This document shows, piece after piece, positions 22,277 to 31,218 of a stretch of DNA of 35,931 nt. The number at the start of each line of letters is the position of its first letter. The first letter of the stretch is position 1. Below the pieces are notes generated by a model that worked only from the letters and a program-made list of their open reading frames with translations, ran no database searches and had not been told where the DNA came from. Source of the stretch: Planctomycetaceae bacterium (lineage in GTDB: Bacteria; Planctomycetota; SZUA-567); the NCBI GenBank assembly GCA_021205245.1, contig JAJPXZ010000004.1:1-35931 (forward strand). Reading direction: 5' to 3'. The position numbers and the translations under genes are program-made.

Positions 22277-25200
22277 CCTTCCTTCAAGCCGCGGCCGAAG
22301 CGGCCCGTCTCGACCCATTGGGCGAAAAGATTCTCCTCGCCCCGTCGTACCGTATCGGCCGACAGTGGCTCGACCGCCTGGCTGAAACAACCGGCGGCGT
22401 CATCAACATGCGGATCTGCCCACTGCGACGACTGATGCTCGATTATGCCGAACCGGTTTTGCGCGCGCGCGGCCAGCGCCTGCCAACGCCGGAGGAAAAA
22501 ACTCAGCTCATGGGCCAGGCATTGGCCGAAGTCCGGGCCATGCGGTCCGGGGCAGAAGGCTATTTCACCCGCCTCCCCCCTTCCCACACGCTGGCGACGA
22601 CGATGTTGGCTTCAGTCGAAGAGTTGGAGGCAGCTGGTGCCGACAGGCTGCACGACAATCTCGGCTCGAATGAAAAGGCGGACGAACTCACTGCACTGTG
22701 GCGCAGTTACCGCATACACAAAAACGCGCTCGGCCTCGTCGGACCGGATGACGTCGGCGAAGCGGCGGTTTTGTCCCTGCGGCGTGCCGACGGCGTACCG
22801 CCGACATTATTGGTGCCGTCATCGTTATGGAACGATGCCGACCGTCCGGGCCAATCGTTCTTGCGCGCCTGGCCGGAGGAACGGCGGCGCATCCTTCCCG
22901 AAGAAGAGGCACCGCCTTCTGCAACGCTGCGCTTTAGCGTCGCCGATTGCGTTGCCGATGAGGCGCGTGCGGTGTTCCGTCATATCCAGGCCGACGGCCT
23001 GACGCTGGACGCGGTCGAGGTGGTGTGTGCCGACACGGACGGGTATCTTCCCGCGTTATGCGCCGCCGCCCTCGAGACGTTCGGCGGCAAACTCGAGGAC
23101 GCGCCCATTACCTCCACCGCCGGGTTGCCTGGCATGTATTCCCGGCCGGTGCGGCTGCTGACCGCCTGGCTGGCGTGGCTGGACGGCAATCTGCCGCCGG
23201 GCGGCATGGCCGACATGATTGAATCCGGCCTGCTGGGCGAAGCCTGGCGGAAGGACGCGCCAAAGCTGTCAAGCTCGCGCCTCGCGTCGCGGCTCCGCGC
23301 CCTCCCGATCAACGCCGGCCCGGGCGACTACCGCGTCGTCCTCGGCCAGGGCGACGATGAGGCCGAGTTGACCCGGGGCGAGGCCTGGCTGGCTCGGCTC
23401 CTCCCGGAAATCCTTCCCCTCGCCAACGGCGGCAACGATCTCGACAGAACCGACGCCCGCCTGGTGCTTGAAGCTGCCGCAAAGCTCCTGCGCCTGGGCG
23501 AGGAATGCGACGGCAAACTGGACGCCTACGCCCGCGTAGCCCTGCGCGAGTCAGTCCTCGCCTGGTTGCCGCACTGCGATTGGCCCGGCTTCGACGCCAC
23601 CGCGTGGTTGGGCGAACTGGCTTCGTCGCTCCGCGTCATGGGCCTGGGTCCAATGCCGGGCCGCCTCCACATCACCGACATCCACGGCGGCGGACACAGT
23701 GGCCGTAAACATACCTTTATACTCGGCCTCGACGACGGCCGTTTTCCCGGCGGGACCAGACAGGATCCGGTTTTGCTGGATAAGGAACGCGGTGGCTTGT
23801 CCCGTCACCTGCCGGTATCCCGCCAACGGCGCGAACGGCGTGAAGCAGCCATGCGGCGGCTTCTCGCCCGGGTCGACGGCACGCTGTGGTTGTGCCGATC
23901 CGCCCGCGACAGCGGCCGTGGCCGGGAGTTGTTCCCGGCGGGAATCCTCCTCGATTTGCATAAGAGCGAAGACGCCAAGGCGGAGTCGATTTACCTCCGC
24001 CCACGTCGTGCGGCGGAATGTTTAACCCATCGCGACGACTGGCTCCACGCCTTACTGCCGCCTACGGTCAGGCAAGCGGGCGAAGCCACTCTTGAGCGCT
24101 GGTATCCGCATCTCGAACGCGGCAATCAGGCGCGGGCGGCACGGCTGTCCACCGCTTTCACCGCCTGGGACGGCCGTGTCCCAGCCGCAGGCGACGATTT
24201 CCGCCGCGACAATCCCGTGTTGTCACCCACGGATCTTGAACTCCTCGCCGCCTGCCCGCTGGAATTTTTCTTCAAAAAGATGCTGGGCATCGTTGCGCCC
24301 GACCGCTACGAACCAACGCCCGGCCGATGGCTTGAAGGCAACGAGCGCGGCAGTCTCCTGCACGACGTGTTCCAGACATTCCTCGAAGAAGCCGTCGAGC
24401 AGGAAGCGAGCGTCACCGAGGCGGCATTACCGACGCACGAGAAACGCCTCTCACGGCTTCTTGATCTCGCGGTCCGCCGTGAGCGCCGGCGCAAGCCGCC
24501 TCGCGACGAACTCGCCTTCCTCCGCGACCGCAACGACCTGATGGACGCGTGCGTCATTTTTCTGACGACCGAGATCGGCAGGCAACAATCCATGCGCCCA
24601 CTCTGTCTCGAAGCGGCACTGGGCGGGGCGAAGGCGGACGCGCCGCCGTGGCGTCGAAGCGAACCGATTGCCCTTTCCCTCCAGGACGGCGCTGTCCTGC
24701 GCCTGAAGGGCAGGGTCGACCGTATCGACCGCCTCCACGACGGCGGCGGGCTACGCATTTGGGACTATAAAACCACCGTCTCGACAAAGTTCTCGCCCAG
24801 GGATCCCTTTGACGGAGGTCGGCACCTGCAGCCGTTGTTATACAGCGCCATGGTGGAACAGGCTGCGGCTGAAGCAGGCAGTCCCGAACCGGTGCGCGCC
24901 TTCTCCTACTTCTTCCCCATGCCCCGCGACGAAGGCCGCGAAATCGCCTACGAGCGCGCCGAGTTGCGTGAAGGCATGTGGATCGTCTCGGCGCTATCCG
25001 ACCTGCTCCACCACGGCTATTTTCCTTTTTCCACCGACAAGGAAGACGTGCGCTTCTCCGATTACAGCGCGGTCTACGGCGATGTCACGGCATTGGCGGC
25101 GGCGATGCGACGGAAGGCCGTATCCGACCCCGCGCTTGAAGGCTGGGCGCGCCTGCGCAGCCTTGGTGTCGACGATGAAAAAGAAACGGACGCGGAATGA
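22264..25200 (+). CDS. addB: AddB-like helicase-remnant/nuclease subunit for double-strand-break repair
   Basis: A 978-residue protein. The N-terminal two thirds are a degenerate UvrD-like helicase fold (start TFLQAAAEAARLDPLGEKILLAPSYRIGRQW; THE-like segment HSGRKHTFILGLDDGRFPGG near 478). C663 lies in LELLAACPLEFFFKKMLGI, the usual cysteine before the nuclease domain. The PD-(D/E)XK nuclease is at about 810-870: GRVDRID, then IWDYKT and HLQPLLYSAMVEQ. AddB pairs with AddA to resect broken ends for RecA. The triad of C-terminal cysteines that holds an Fe-S cluster in B. subtilis AddB is not seen; the last 190 residues have no cysteine. RBS AGGGAGG precedes the ATG inside the rluD-like gene. 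It overlaps addA as ATGA. Confidence 0.85.
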   Translation: MPGLTFLQAAAEAARLDPLGEKILLAPSYRIGRQWLDRLAETTGGVINMRICPLRRLMLDYAEPVLRARGQRLPTPEEKTQLMGQALAEVRAMRSGAEGYFTRLPPSHTLATTMLASVEELEAAGADRLHDNLGSNEKADELTALWRSYRIHKNALGLVGPDDVGEAAVLSLRRADGVPPTLLVPSSLWNDADRPGQSFLRAWPEERRRILPEEEAPPSATLRFSVADCVADEARAVFRHIQADGLTLDAVEVVCADTDGYLPALCAAALETFGGKLEDAPITSTAGLPGMYSRPVRLLTAWLAWLDGNLPPGGMADMIESGLLGEAWRKDAPKLSSSRLASRLRALPINAGPGDYRVVLGQGDDEAELTRGEAWLARLLPEILPLANGGNDLDRTDARLVLEAAAKLLRLGEECDGKLDAYARVALRESVLAWLPHCDWPGFDATAWLGELASSLRVMGLGPMPGRLHITDIHGGGHSGRKHTFILGLDDGRFPGGTRQDPVLLDKERGGLSRHLPVSRQRRERREAAMRRLLARVDGTLWLCRSARDSGRGRELFPAGILLDLHKSEDAKAESIYLRPRRAAECLTHRDDWLHALLPPTVRQAGEATLERWYPHLERGNQARAARLSTAFTAWDGRVPAAGDDFRRDNPVLSPTDLELLAACPLEFFFKKMLGIVAPDRYEPTPGRWLEGNERGSLLHDVFQTFLEEAVEQEASVTEAALPTHEKRLSRLLDLAVRRERRRKPPRDELAFLRDRNDLMDACVIFLTTEIGRQQSMRPLCLEAALGGAKADAPPWRRSEPIALSLQDGAVLRLKGRVDRIDRLHDGGGLRIWDYKTTVSTKFSPRDPFDGGRHLQPLLYSAMVEQAAAEAGSPEPVRAFSYFFPMPRDEGREIAYERAELREGMWIVSALSDLLHHGYFPFSTDKEDVRFSDYSAVYGDVTALAAAMRRKAVSDPALEGWARLRSLGVDDEKETDAE

Positions 25201-28200
25201 TAGGGCAGTTACCAGACCAAGCAGCGCGCGACGCCATCCTCACCGATCTCGACCACAACCTGGTGGTCGAGGCAGCCGCCGGCACAGGCAAAACCACCTG
25301 CCTTGTCGGCCGCCTCGTCAACCTGTCGAAGGCGGGCGCGCTCGCCGGCAGCAGCCGTCTGGCCGCCGTTACCTTTACCCTGAAGGCTGCAGCCGAATTG
25401 CGCGAACGGTTGGCAAAACAGCTGGCCGAAAGTTTAGCCGAACCCGGCCTCGATGGGCGTGAGCGCCGCAACCTCGAGCTCGCGGCCCAAAATCTGCCCG
25501 ACTGCCACATCGGCACCATCCACTCGTTCTGCGCCAAGCTGCTCCGCGAACGACCGGTCGAGGCCGGCGTCAGTCCCGATTTCCAGGAACTGGAGGAGGA
25601 CGACGACACCCTCTTGCGTCGTCGCGCGTGGGAAGAGTTCGCGCGCGAACTCCACAGCGAAGCGGGTCGCGAAATGCGCACCGCCTTCGAAATCTTCGGC
25701 CTCGATCTCGACACCATGGGCGAAGGGTTTCTCCGTTACGCCGAGTATCCCGATATCGCCGACTGGCCCGGCATCGACGCCTCCCTCGACCAAATCAACG
25801 TGGCCGGTTTTATGCAGGGCGTCCATGCCTACCGGGGCACGCTGGCGAACCTACGTCCCCTTCTCGACGGGGCCGATTGCGGCACCGACAAGCTGCTCCC
25901 CATCCTGCAGGTGCTGGATCGGCGCTGCACGCGGTTGCCGCCTGTTCTCACCCTCGGCGTCGCGTTCAATCTCTGTCGCCTCTTGAAGGATGTGGACAAA
26001 CCGGTCCAGACCTGGTGGAAACAGTTCGGCGTCACCGGCCCGGAAGCAAAGGAGCTGGTCGAAGCCTACAGCAAATTCTGCGAAGACCGGGTCAAGCCAT
26101 TCCGGAACGCCTGCCTGGCGGCGGTCTATGCCCAGGCGCTCCAGGCCTACCGCCACGCCAACGACATCTACGACAGGCTGCGCCGCGAGAACGGCGTCCT
26201 CAATTTCCAGGATCTCCTCATGACCGCCGCCGGGCTGGTGCGGGATTTCCCCGAAGTCCGGGACGATCTCGCCAGCCGTTACGCGCGGCTGTTGGTGGAC
26301 GAGGTCCAGGACACCGACCCGGTCCAGGCGGAACTGATGTTCCTGCTCGCCTCCGCCGACGCGGGCGAACGCAATTGGCGACGCTGCCGTCCGCGCCCGG
26401 GCGCATTGTTTATCGTGGGCGATCCAAAGCAGTCGATCTACCGTTTCCGCCGCGCCGATATCGTCGTCTATCAGGAAATCAAAAACCGCATCGTCGCAAG
26501 CGGCGGGCAGGTGCTGGGCCTGAGCGCCAATTTCCGCAGCCAGCCGTGTCTGCTCGATTGGGTCAACACCACCTTTAGCCACCACGACGACACGGAACGC
26601 ACGCCCGAAGCCGTCGCTCGAAGCGGCAAATTCGCGTCAGACGAGAGCGAATACAGTCCCGCCTACGTGCCGCTCCAACCCGGCCGTGAACCTGCAGGCG
26701 ACGACGCGTTTCGGGGCGTCTACAGTTTGGACACGGTGCCTGTCAAAAAGGGCAAGACCACCGAGGCGGATGTTGTCCGCGACGAAGCCCTGCGCATCGC
26801 CTCGTTCATCCGCCACGCCGTCGATACCGGCTTGCCGATTCCCGACGGCGACGCGACCCGCCCGGCCCGTCCGGGCGACTTCCTCATCGTCACCTACCGG
26901 AAGTCGGCGGGCGCAACCTATGCCGACGCAGTGCGCCGCATGGGTCTTGACGCTCATCTCTCGAGCGGCGGCACTCTGATCGGCTCGGACGAACTCGCGC
27001 TCCTCGCCGATTACCTCGACGCGCTCGCGCAACCCGACGACGGCATCAAACTACTGGTCGTTCTCCGTGGCGGTCTCTTCGGCGTGTCTGACGAGGAACT
27101 CTACGCGTGGAAAAAGGCCGACATGGCATTCAGCTTCCTCGCACCGCTGTCTGCCGCACCGGCGGGACCGGTGGCTGACGCCCTCGCCCTGATGCGCCGC
27201 CATTATGGCGAGGTCAGGAACACCGTGCCCGCACAGGCGCTCGACGCCATAGCCGCCGATCTCGGCCTCTGGGCGCGTGCTGGATTGGCCGATGACGCGC
27301 CGCGCCGCGCCGGCGTGCTGGCGACGGCGATGGAGTTGGTCAAGACCGAGCGCGAAGCCATCCCCACCCTGGGCAAGCTGGCGGAGCGGCTCCGCTGGCA
27401 CCTCCAGACATTCGAGGACGAACCGCTCACCGCCGCCGCGACGCAGGGCCAGGCGGTACGGGTCATGAATCTGCACAAGACGAAGGGGCTTGAAGCGCCG
27501 GTGGTGTTTCTCACCAGCACCCGAACGGTTCGCACCAAATCTGCCGATTTCGCCATCCGCCGCGAGGGCGACCGCACCCTGGGCGGCATGTGCCTAAAGC
27601 AGGGCGAGCACGGCAATGTCGTCCTCGCCAGACCGTATGAATGGGACGACCTCGCCGCAAAAGAAGATCTCTTCCTCGCCGCCGAGCGCACCCGTCTTAA
27701 CTACGTCGCCGCTACCCGCGCGGGTGCAGCGCTCGTCGTGTCTGTCCACAAAACAACCAAGGGATGGAAAACAGCGTTCCTGCCCGAATACCAACCAGGC
27801 GTCACAATCGAACAGGCGTTACCGGAGCCGTCGGCGGAATGGCGCGGCGAACGCCTGGCCGAGCTTGAGGGAGAAAAAGGCGGCAGCGTCGACGCTGCCG
27901 CGTTAGCGGAGGCCGAACAACTACGCCGACAGGCGCGCCTGGCCATGACCGCCCGCAGCTACGCGGTGGAGCGGGCCAAACCAGACAGCGGCGGGCTCGG
28001 CGGGTTGTTCGCGCCGCCGCCGGTCACGCCGTGGGAGGCTGAGGCGGACCGCGATATGGGCGAAGTCGTCCACCGTCTGCTTGCGCTGGGCGGCAACGCA
28101 CAAGAAATGGAAGACGAAGCCGCGCGACTCCTTCGCGACCACGGGCTCCCCGCCGCCGACGCGGCCGATGTGGCCCACCTAGCTGCGACGGCGCGGCGGT

Positions 28201-28514
28201 CAACTCTATGGCAGCGTGCCGAAGCGTCGGAAAAACGCCTACGCGAAGCACCATATGCAGTGTGGCTGGATGACGATCACGGCGGCAGGCTGCAGCGCGG
28301 CGTTATCGATCTCGTTTTCAAGGAGGCGGACGGATGGGTCGTGGTCGATTACAAGACAGACTCGTTGCCGCACGCGTTGCCGATCAACGAGGCGGCGGCG
28401 CGGCATGCCGATCAGGTGCGGCAATACCGCGCCGCCTGGGAACAACTCACCGGCGAGCCGGTGAAGGAAGCGCTCGTCTACTTTATCCGCCGGGACGTTG
28501 CGGCGTCGGTGTGA
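25197..28514 (+). CDS. addA: AddA-like UvrD/Rep-family helicase-nuclease
   Basis: A 1105-residue superfamily 1A helicase with a C-terminal nuclease. Walker A is AAAGTGKT near 26-33. Motif Ia is VTFTLKAAAELRERL. DEVQDTDPVQAEL near 367 is motif II. GDPKQSIYRFRRAD near 407 is motif III, LSANFRSQP motif IV, and VRVMNLHKTKGLEAPVVFLT near 755 motif V. LNYVAATRA near 835 is motif VI. The PD-(D/E)XK domain reads GVIDLVFKEADGWVVVDYKTDSLP near 1035-1057, followed by HADQVRQYRAAWEQL. Together with AddB it unwinds and degrades DNA ends in recombinational repair. Its start overlaps the addB stop (ATGA). The 3' end converges on the URO-D-like gene with only 10 bases between and a hairpin across the stop codon. 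Confidence 0.93.
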   Translation: MIGQLPDQAARDAILTDLDHNLVVEAAAGTGKTTCLVGRLVNLSKAGALAGSSRLAAVTFTLKAAAELRERLAKQLAESLAEPGLDGRERRNLELAAQNLPDCHIGTIHSFCAKLLRERPVEAGVSPDFQELEEDDDTLLRRRAWEEFARELHSEAGREMRTAFEIFGLDLDTMGEGFLRYAEYPDIADWPGIDASLDQINVAGFMQGVHAYRGTLANLRPLLDGADCGTDKLLPILQVLDRRCTRLPPVLTLGVAFNLCRLLKDVDKPVQTWWKQFGVTGPEAKELVEAYSKFCEDRVKPFRNACLAAVYAQALQAYRHANDIYDRLRRENGVLNFQDLLMTAAGLVRDFPEVRDDLASRYARLLVDEVQDTDPVQAELMFLLASADAGERNWRRCRPRPGALFIVGDPKQSIYRFRRADIVVYQEIKNRIVASGGQVLGLSANFRSQPCLLDWVNTTFSHHDDTERTPEAVARSGKFASDESEYSPAYVPLQPGREPAGDDAFRGVYSLDTVPVKKGKTTEADVVRDEALRIASFIRHAVDTGLPIPDGDATRPARPGDFLIVTYRKSAGATYADAVRRMGLDAHLSSGGTLIGSDELALLADYLDALAQPDDGIKLLVVLRGGLFGVSDEELYAWKKADMAFSFLAPLSAAPAGPVADALALMRRHYGEVRNTVPAQALDAIAADLGLWARAGLADDAPRRAGVLATAMELVKTEREAIPTLGKLAERLRWHLQTFEDEPLTAAATQGQAVRVMNLHKTKGLEAPVVFLTSTRTVRTKSADFAIRREGDRTLGGMCLKQGEHGNVVLARPYEWDDLAAKEDLFLAAERTRLNYVAATRAGAALVVSVHKTTKGWKTAFLPEYQPGVTIEQALPEPSAEWRGERLAELEGEKGGSVDAAALAEAEQLRRQARLAMTARSYAVERAKPDSGGLGGLFAPPPVTPWEAEADRDMGEVVHRLLALGGNAQEMEDEAARLLRDHGLPAADAADVAHLAATARRSTLWQRAEASEKRLREAPYAVWLDDDHGGRLQRGVIDLVFKEADGWVVVDYKTDSLPHALPINEAAARHADQVRQYRAAWEQLTGEPVKEALVYFIRRDVAASV

Positions 28515-28524
28515 CGCCGCAGCG
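28496..28524. terminator. Hairpin between convergent addA and URO-D-like genes
   Basis: CGTTGCGGCGTC (28496-28507) and GACGCCGCAGCG (28513-28524) form a 12-bp stem with one G-U pair and a 5-base loop. It includes the addA stop codon and ends at the base before the opposite stop codon. No T-tract follows, so termination is probable but unproven. Confidence 0.55.
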
Positions 28525-29850
28525 TCATCCCCACATGCGGTCGACTTCTTCCTTGGCGATGCGGCACCAGTTGACGGCGTTGTCCGGATTGCCGCCGAGG
28601 GTGTGGTTGTCCTTCATGATGAATTCGACCCGGCAGTTGTTTGGCTTGGTGATTTCCAGCGTCTGACGGATGTCCTTGCGGATAGCGTCCTGATCCACAT
28701 TGCCATACGAGAGCGGCGTGGGCGAAGGCTTCCGCGAGTAGACGAATTTGTCGCCCAGCATTTCGGCCATCGCCTTTTCGTCGGCCCAGGCCGAAACGGA
28801 AACGCGGCGCAGGCGCGGAATTTTCTGAATAACGTGCCAGCGCGTGTCCAGCGGTTCGCAGCAGCCGTAGCAGTTGAGGCCAAAGCGTTCCATGATGGGG
28901 AGCTGGTACTGGAAAATGAATTCCTCAAACATATCGGGGCTGATGCCGAGGGTCTCCTGGCTTTCGCAGAATCCCCACATATCCATAAGCCGCACCCGGT
29001 CGGGATCGAAGCCGTCGGCAGGCAACTGTTCGGTCCAGCCGAAGCCGCCGGAGCCGACATAGGTTCCCTCGTGGTTTGGCCAGAGATAACCGTTCTTCTC
29101 CAGCCATTCCATCTTGGCGATGTTGCCGTCCGACATCAGCTTCATAACCTTATGAACGTATTCCGGATAGTCGTAGAAATCCATCAGGAAGTTGTCCATG
29201 TCGCGGAGACCGATATAGTCCGAGGTCATGCCGAGTGAATGCCACCACGGCGTAAAGCGGCGAACGCGAAGCGTGCCGTCGAAAAGTTCGTGGGCCAGGG
29301 CGATGGTGCGCGCCGACATCTCCTTGTCGACGTCGATGACAGGGAACTTCAGCTTCTCGAAATCCTCGTCGTAGTCCTTCAGTCCCGCCTTCCAGGTATA
29401 GGCGCCACCGTCCTCGCCGCCGACGCGTTCCTCCTGCAAACCCCATTTGCTATCCGTGTAGTGATAGGGAACGTTGAAGTAATCTTCTATCACCTTGTCG
29501 TCGCGCATGCGCGTCCCCCAGAAGATTTCTTTCCTGAGGCTCATTTCCCACACCCGGGCAAGCGGGTCGCGGGTCTGGAGGTGATCCTGCGGGATAACTT
29601 CGTTCCAGCCGAATTCCGGATCGCAAAAGACGACCGGCCGGTCGGACTTCAGGTCGTTATGGGCAATCCACGCGGCGCGGCGCGCGGCCTGTTCGGGACG
29701 TGCGGCGAGGTCGGCAACCTGCTTGGCGAGGTCACGCAGGACGGCTTTTTCATCGGCGGCAAAAACGAGCGTCGTCTCGATGCCGGCGGTATTCGGGAGG
29801 CTATCGGGGATCTGGTTATACGAAGGGCACGAGAATGTCTGGTGTTCCAT
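28525..29850 (-). CDS. Uroporphyrinogen decarboxylase-like (URO-D superfamily) protein
   Basis: A 441-residue protein resembling the URO-D/methylcobamide methyltransferase superfamily rather than true HemE. Segments include RPVVFCDPEFGWNEVI, WGLQEERVGGEDGGAYTW, PWWHSLGMTSDYIGLRDMDNFLMDFYDYPEYVHKVMKLM, GFGWTEQLPADGF, LMDMWGFCESQETLGISPDMFEEFIFQYQLPIMERFGLNCYGCCEPL and VNWCRIAKEEVDRMW. The FCESQE and YGCCEPL segments carry cysteines and acids placed like the zinc site of corrinoid-dependent methyltransferases. It could therefore demethylate a small methylated compound or act on a related substrate. No corrinoid-binding partner is adjacent, so function is open. RBS AAAGGA precedes the ATG. It is the last gene on this strand after the MoxR-VWA pair. 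Confidence 0.75.
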   Translation of the reverse strand: MEHQTFSCPSYNQIPDSLPNTAGIETTLVFAADEKAVLRDLAKQVADLAARPEQAARRAAWIAHNDLKSDRPVVFCDPEFGWNEVIPQDHLQTRDPLARVWEMSLRKEIFWGTRMRDDKVIEDYFNVPYHYTDSKWGLQEERVGGEDGGAYTWKAGLKDYDEDFEKLKFPVIDVDKEMSARTIALAHELFDGTLRVRRFTPWWHSLGMTSDYIGLRDMDNFLMDFYDYPEYVHKVMKLMSDGNIAKMEWLEKNGYLWPNHEGTYVGSGGFGWTEQLPADGFDPDRVRLMDMWGFCESQETLGISPDMFEEFIFQYQLPIMERFGLNCYGCCEPLDTRWHVIQKIPRLRRVSVSAWADEKAMAEMLGDKFVYSRKPSPTPLSYGNVDQDAIRKDIRQTLEITKPNNCRVEFIMKDNHTLGGNPDNAVNWCRIAKEEVDRMWG

Positions 29851-29930
29851 GGCAAATATCCTTTCACTCGGGCAATCTCCGTAGGCGATACGTTCTATTG
29901 CTTACCGCATGAGGGCATACAATGCAACCA

Positions 29931-29948
29931 GGATTTTCCAGAAAATCC
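29931..29948. repeat. Near-perfect inverted repeat upstream of the URO-D-like gene
   Basis: GGATTTTCCAGAAAATCC has perfect 8-base arms separated by CA. It lies about 80 bases before the URO-D-like ATG and 46 bases after the VWA gene end. Its tight spacing suits a protein-binding site better than a terminator; there is no T-tract. Confidence 0.45.
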
Positions 29949-29993
29949 AAGCTGCATGCAATTTGCACTCTTTGTGAAATAGTTCGAAGTGAT

Positions 29994-31218
29994 TTACCGC
30001 GCGACCATCAGCGTCTTCACCTTTTCCGCCAGGTTCTCCACTGTCAACTGGCAGGTGTCGACCTCGTTCTTGATCATGAAATAGGTCTGTCCCCAATAGC
30101 CGCCTTCGAGGTATTCGTTGTCCTCGGGGGTAAACCAGACCATGCGCTTATATTTCTGCTTGAATACGCGCAGCCAGGTCAAACCGGTATTGGCGATTTC
30201 CTTGCCGGGGTAATAGCCGCCGGTAAACTCGCGCGGGCTCATGAGCGCGTCGCCGACGACGATGACCTTGTACTCCGAGTCGATGTTGGCAAGAATCCAT
30301 TCGGTCGGCACGGCGTCGCGGTCGTGCAGGGTGGGGCTTTTGTAAAAACGCCGCCGGAAGCAGTTTGTGGAAATAATAGACCTTCAGGTCTTTGAAGTGG
30401 TTCGACTTGTTCACCGCCCCGAACAGGGTGGCGCAGAGCCGGGCATAGGGATCCATCGAGCCGCCGGAATCCATCAGCAGCAACAATTTAACCGTGTTCT
30501 TGCGCGGCTTCGCAAACACCAGATCGAGGAGTCCGCCCCGGTCGCCGGTGGCGCGGATGGTGGCGTCGATGTCCAATTCGGTGCGCGGCGCATCGACCCG
30601 GTTTGAATTTTGCCGCAGCCGACGCAGCGCCAATTGGAACGAGCGGGTGTTCAGCTCGGCATCGCGGCGAAAATCGCGGTATTTGCGCTCGCCCGCCACT
30701 TCCATGGCAAGGCGCTTCCGGCTCTGCCCGCCGACGCGGATGCCGTTGGTGGTTTCCCCGGCATTGCCAAATGGGCTGGCGCCGTGGGTTCCAATCCAAT
30801 AGGTGCCGCCGTTGTGTTCATCCCTTTGTTCGGCCAGACGCTCCCGGAACATGCGCTCAATCGCTTCGTCGGAAAAGTTCTTGAATAGTTCACCTCTGCC
30901 CAGGTCCTTGGCATCGGCAGGAAATATCGCCGGATTGTTGAGCCATTCCAGCAATTCCTTCGGCAACTGATTGGAATCGTCGGCGATGTCTTTGAAGTAT
31001 TCCAGGAAGACGCTGTCGTACTTGTCGTAATCGACTTCACTCTTCACCAGGATGGAGCGGGAGAGATAATAGAATTGGGTGAAGTTGGCATCCACCAACC
31101 CCTTGTCCATGGCTTCGACAAAGGTGAGCCATTCCGACAGCGTCACATCCAGCCCGCGCGCGCGCAGCAGCGTGAAGAACGGCGCAAAGACAAACCCTTC
31201 CTTATGCGGGATGGTCAC
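29994..31218 (-). pseudogene. CoxE-like VWA domain protein, interrupted by a one-base frameshift
   Basis: The first part (31218 to about 30365) encodes MTIPHKEGFVFAPFFTLLRA, a CoxE-type N-terminal region, and KLLLLMDSGGSMDPYARL (residues about 244-261), the metal-binding VWA strand of this family. After YYFH (residue 284) the frame breaks. Reading on one base over restores the expected FHNC, then FYKSP, RDAVPTEW, YKVIVVGDALMSP and GLTWLRVFKQKYKRMVWF, ending at 29994. One extra A in the minus-strand run CACAAACTGC (plus 30364-30366) explains it. Repaired, the protein would have about 407 residues. It overlaps the MoxR gene by 4 bases; such pairs act as chaperone-like machines for metalloenzyme or complex assembly. 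The shift may be real or a sequencing error. Confidence 0.85.
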
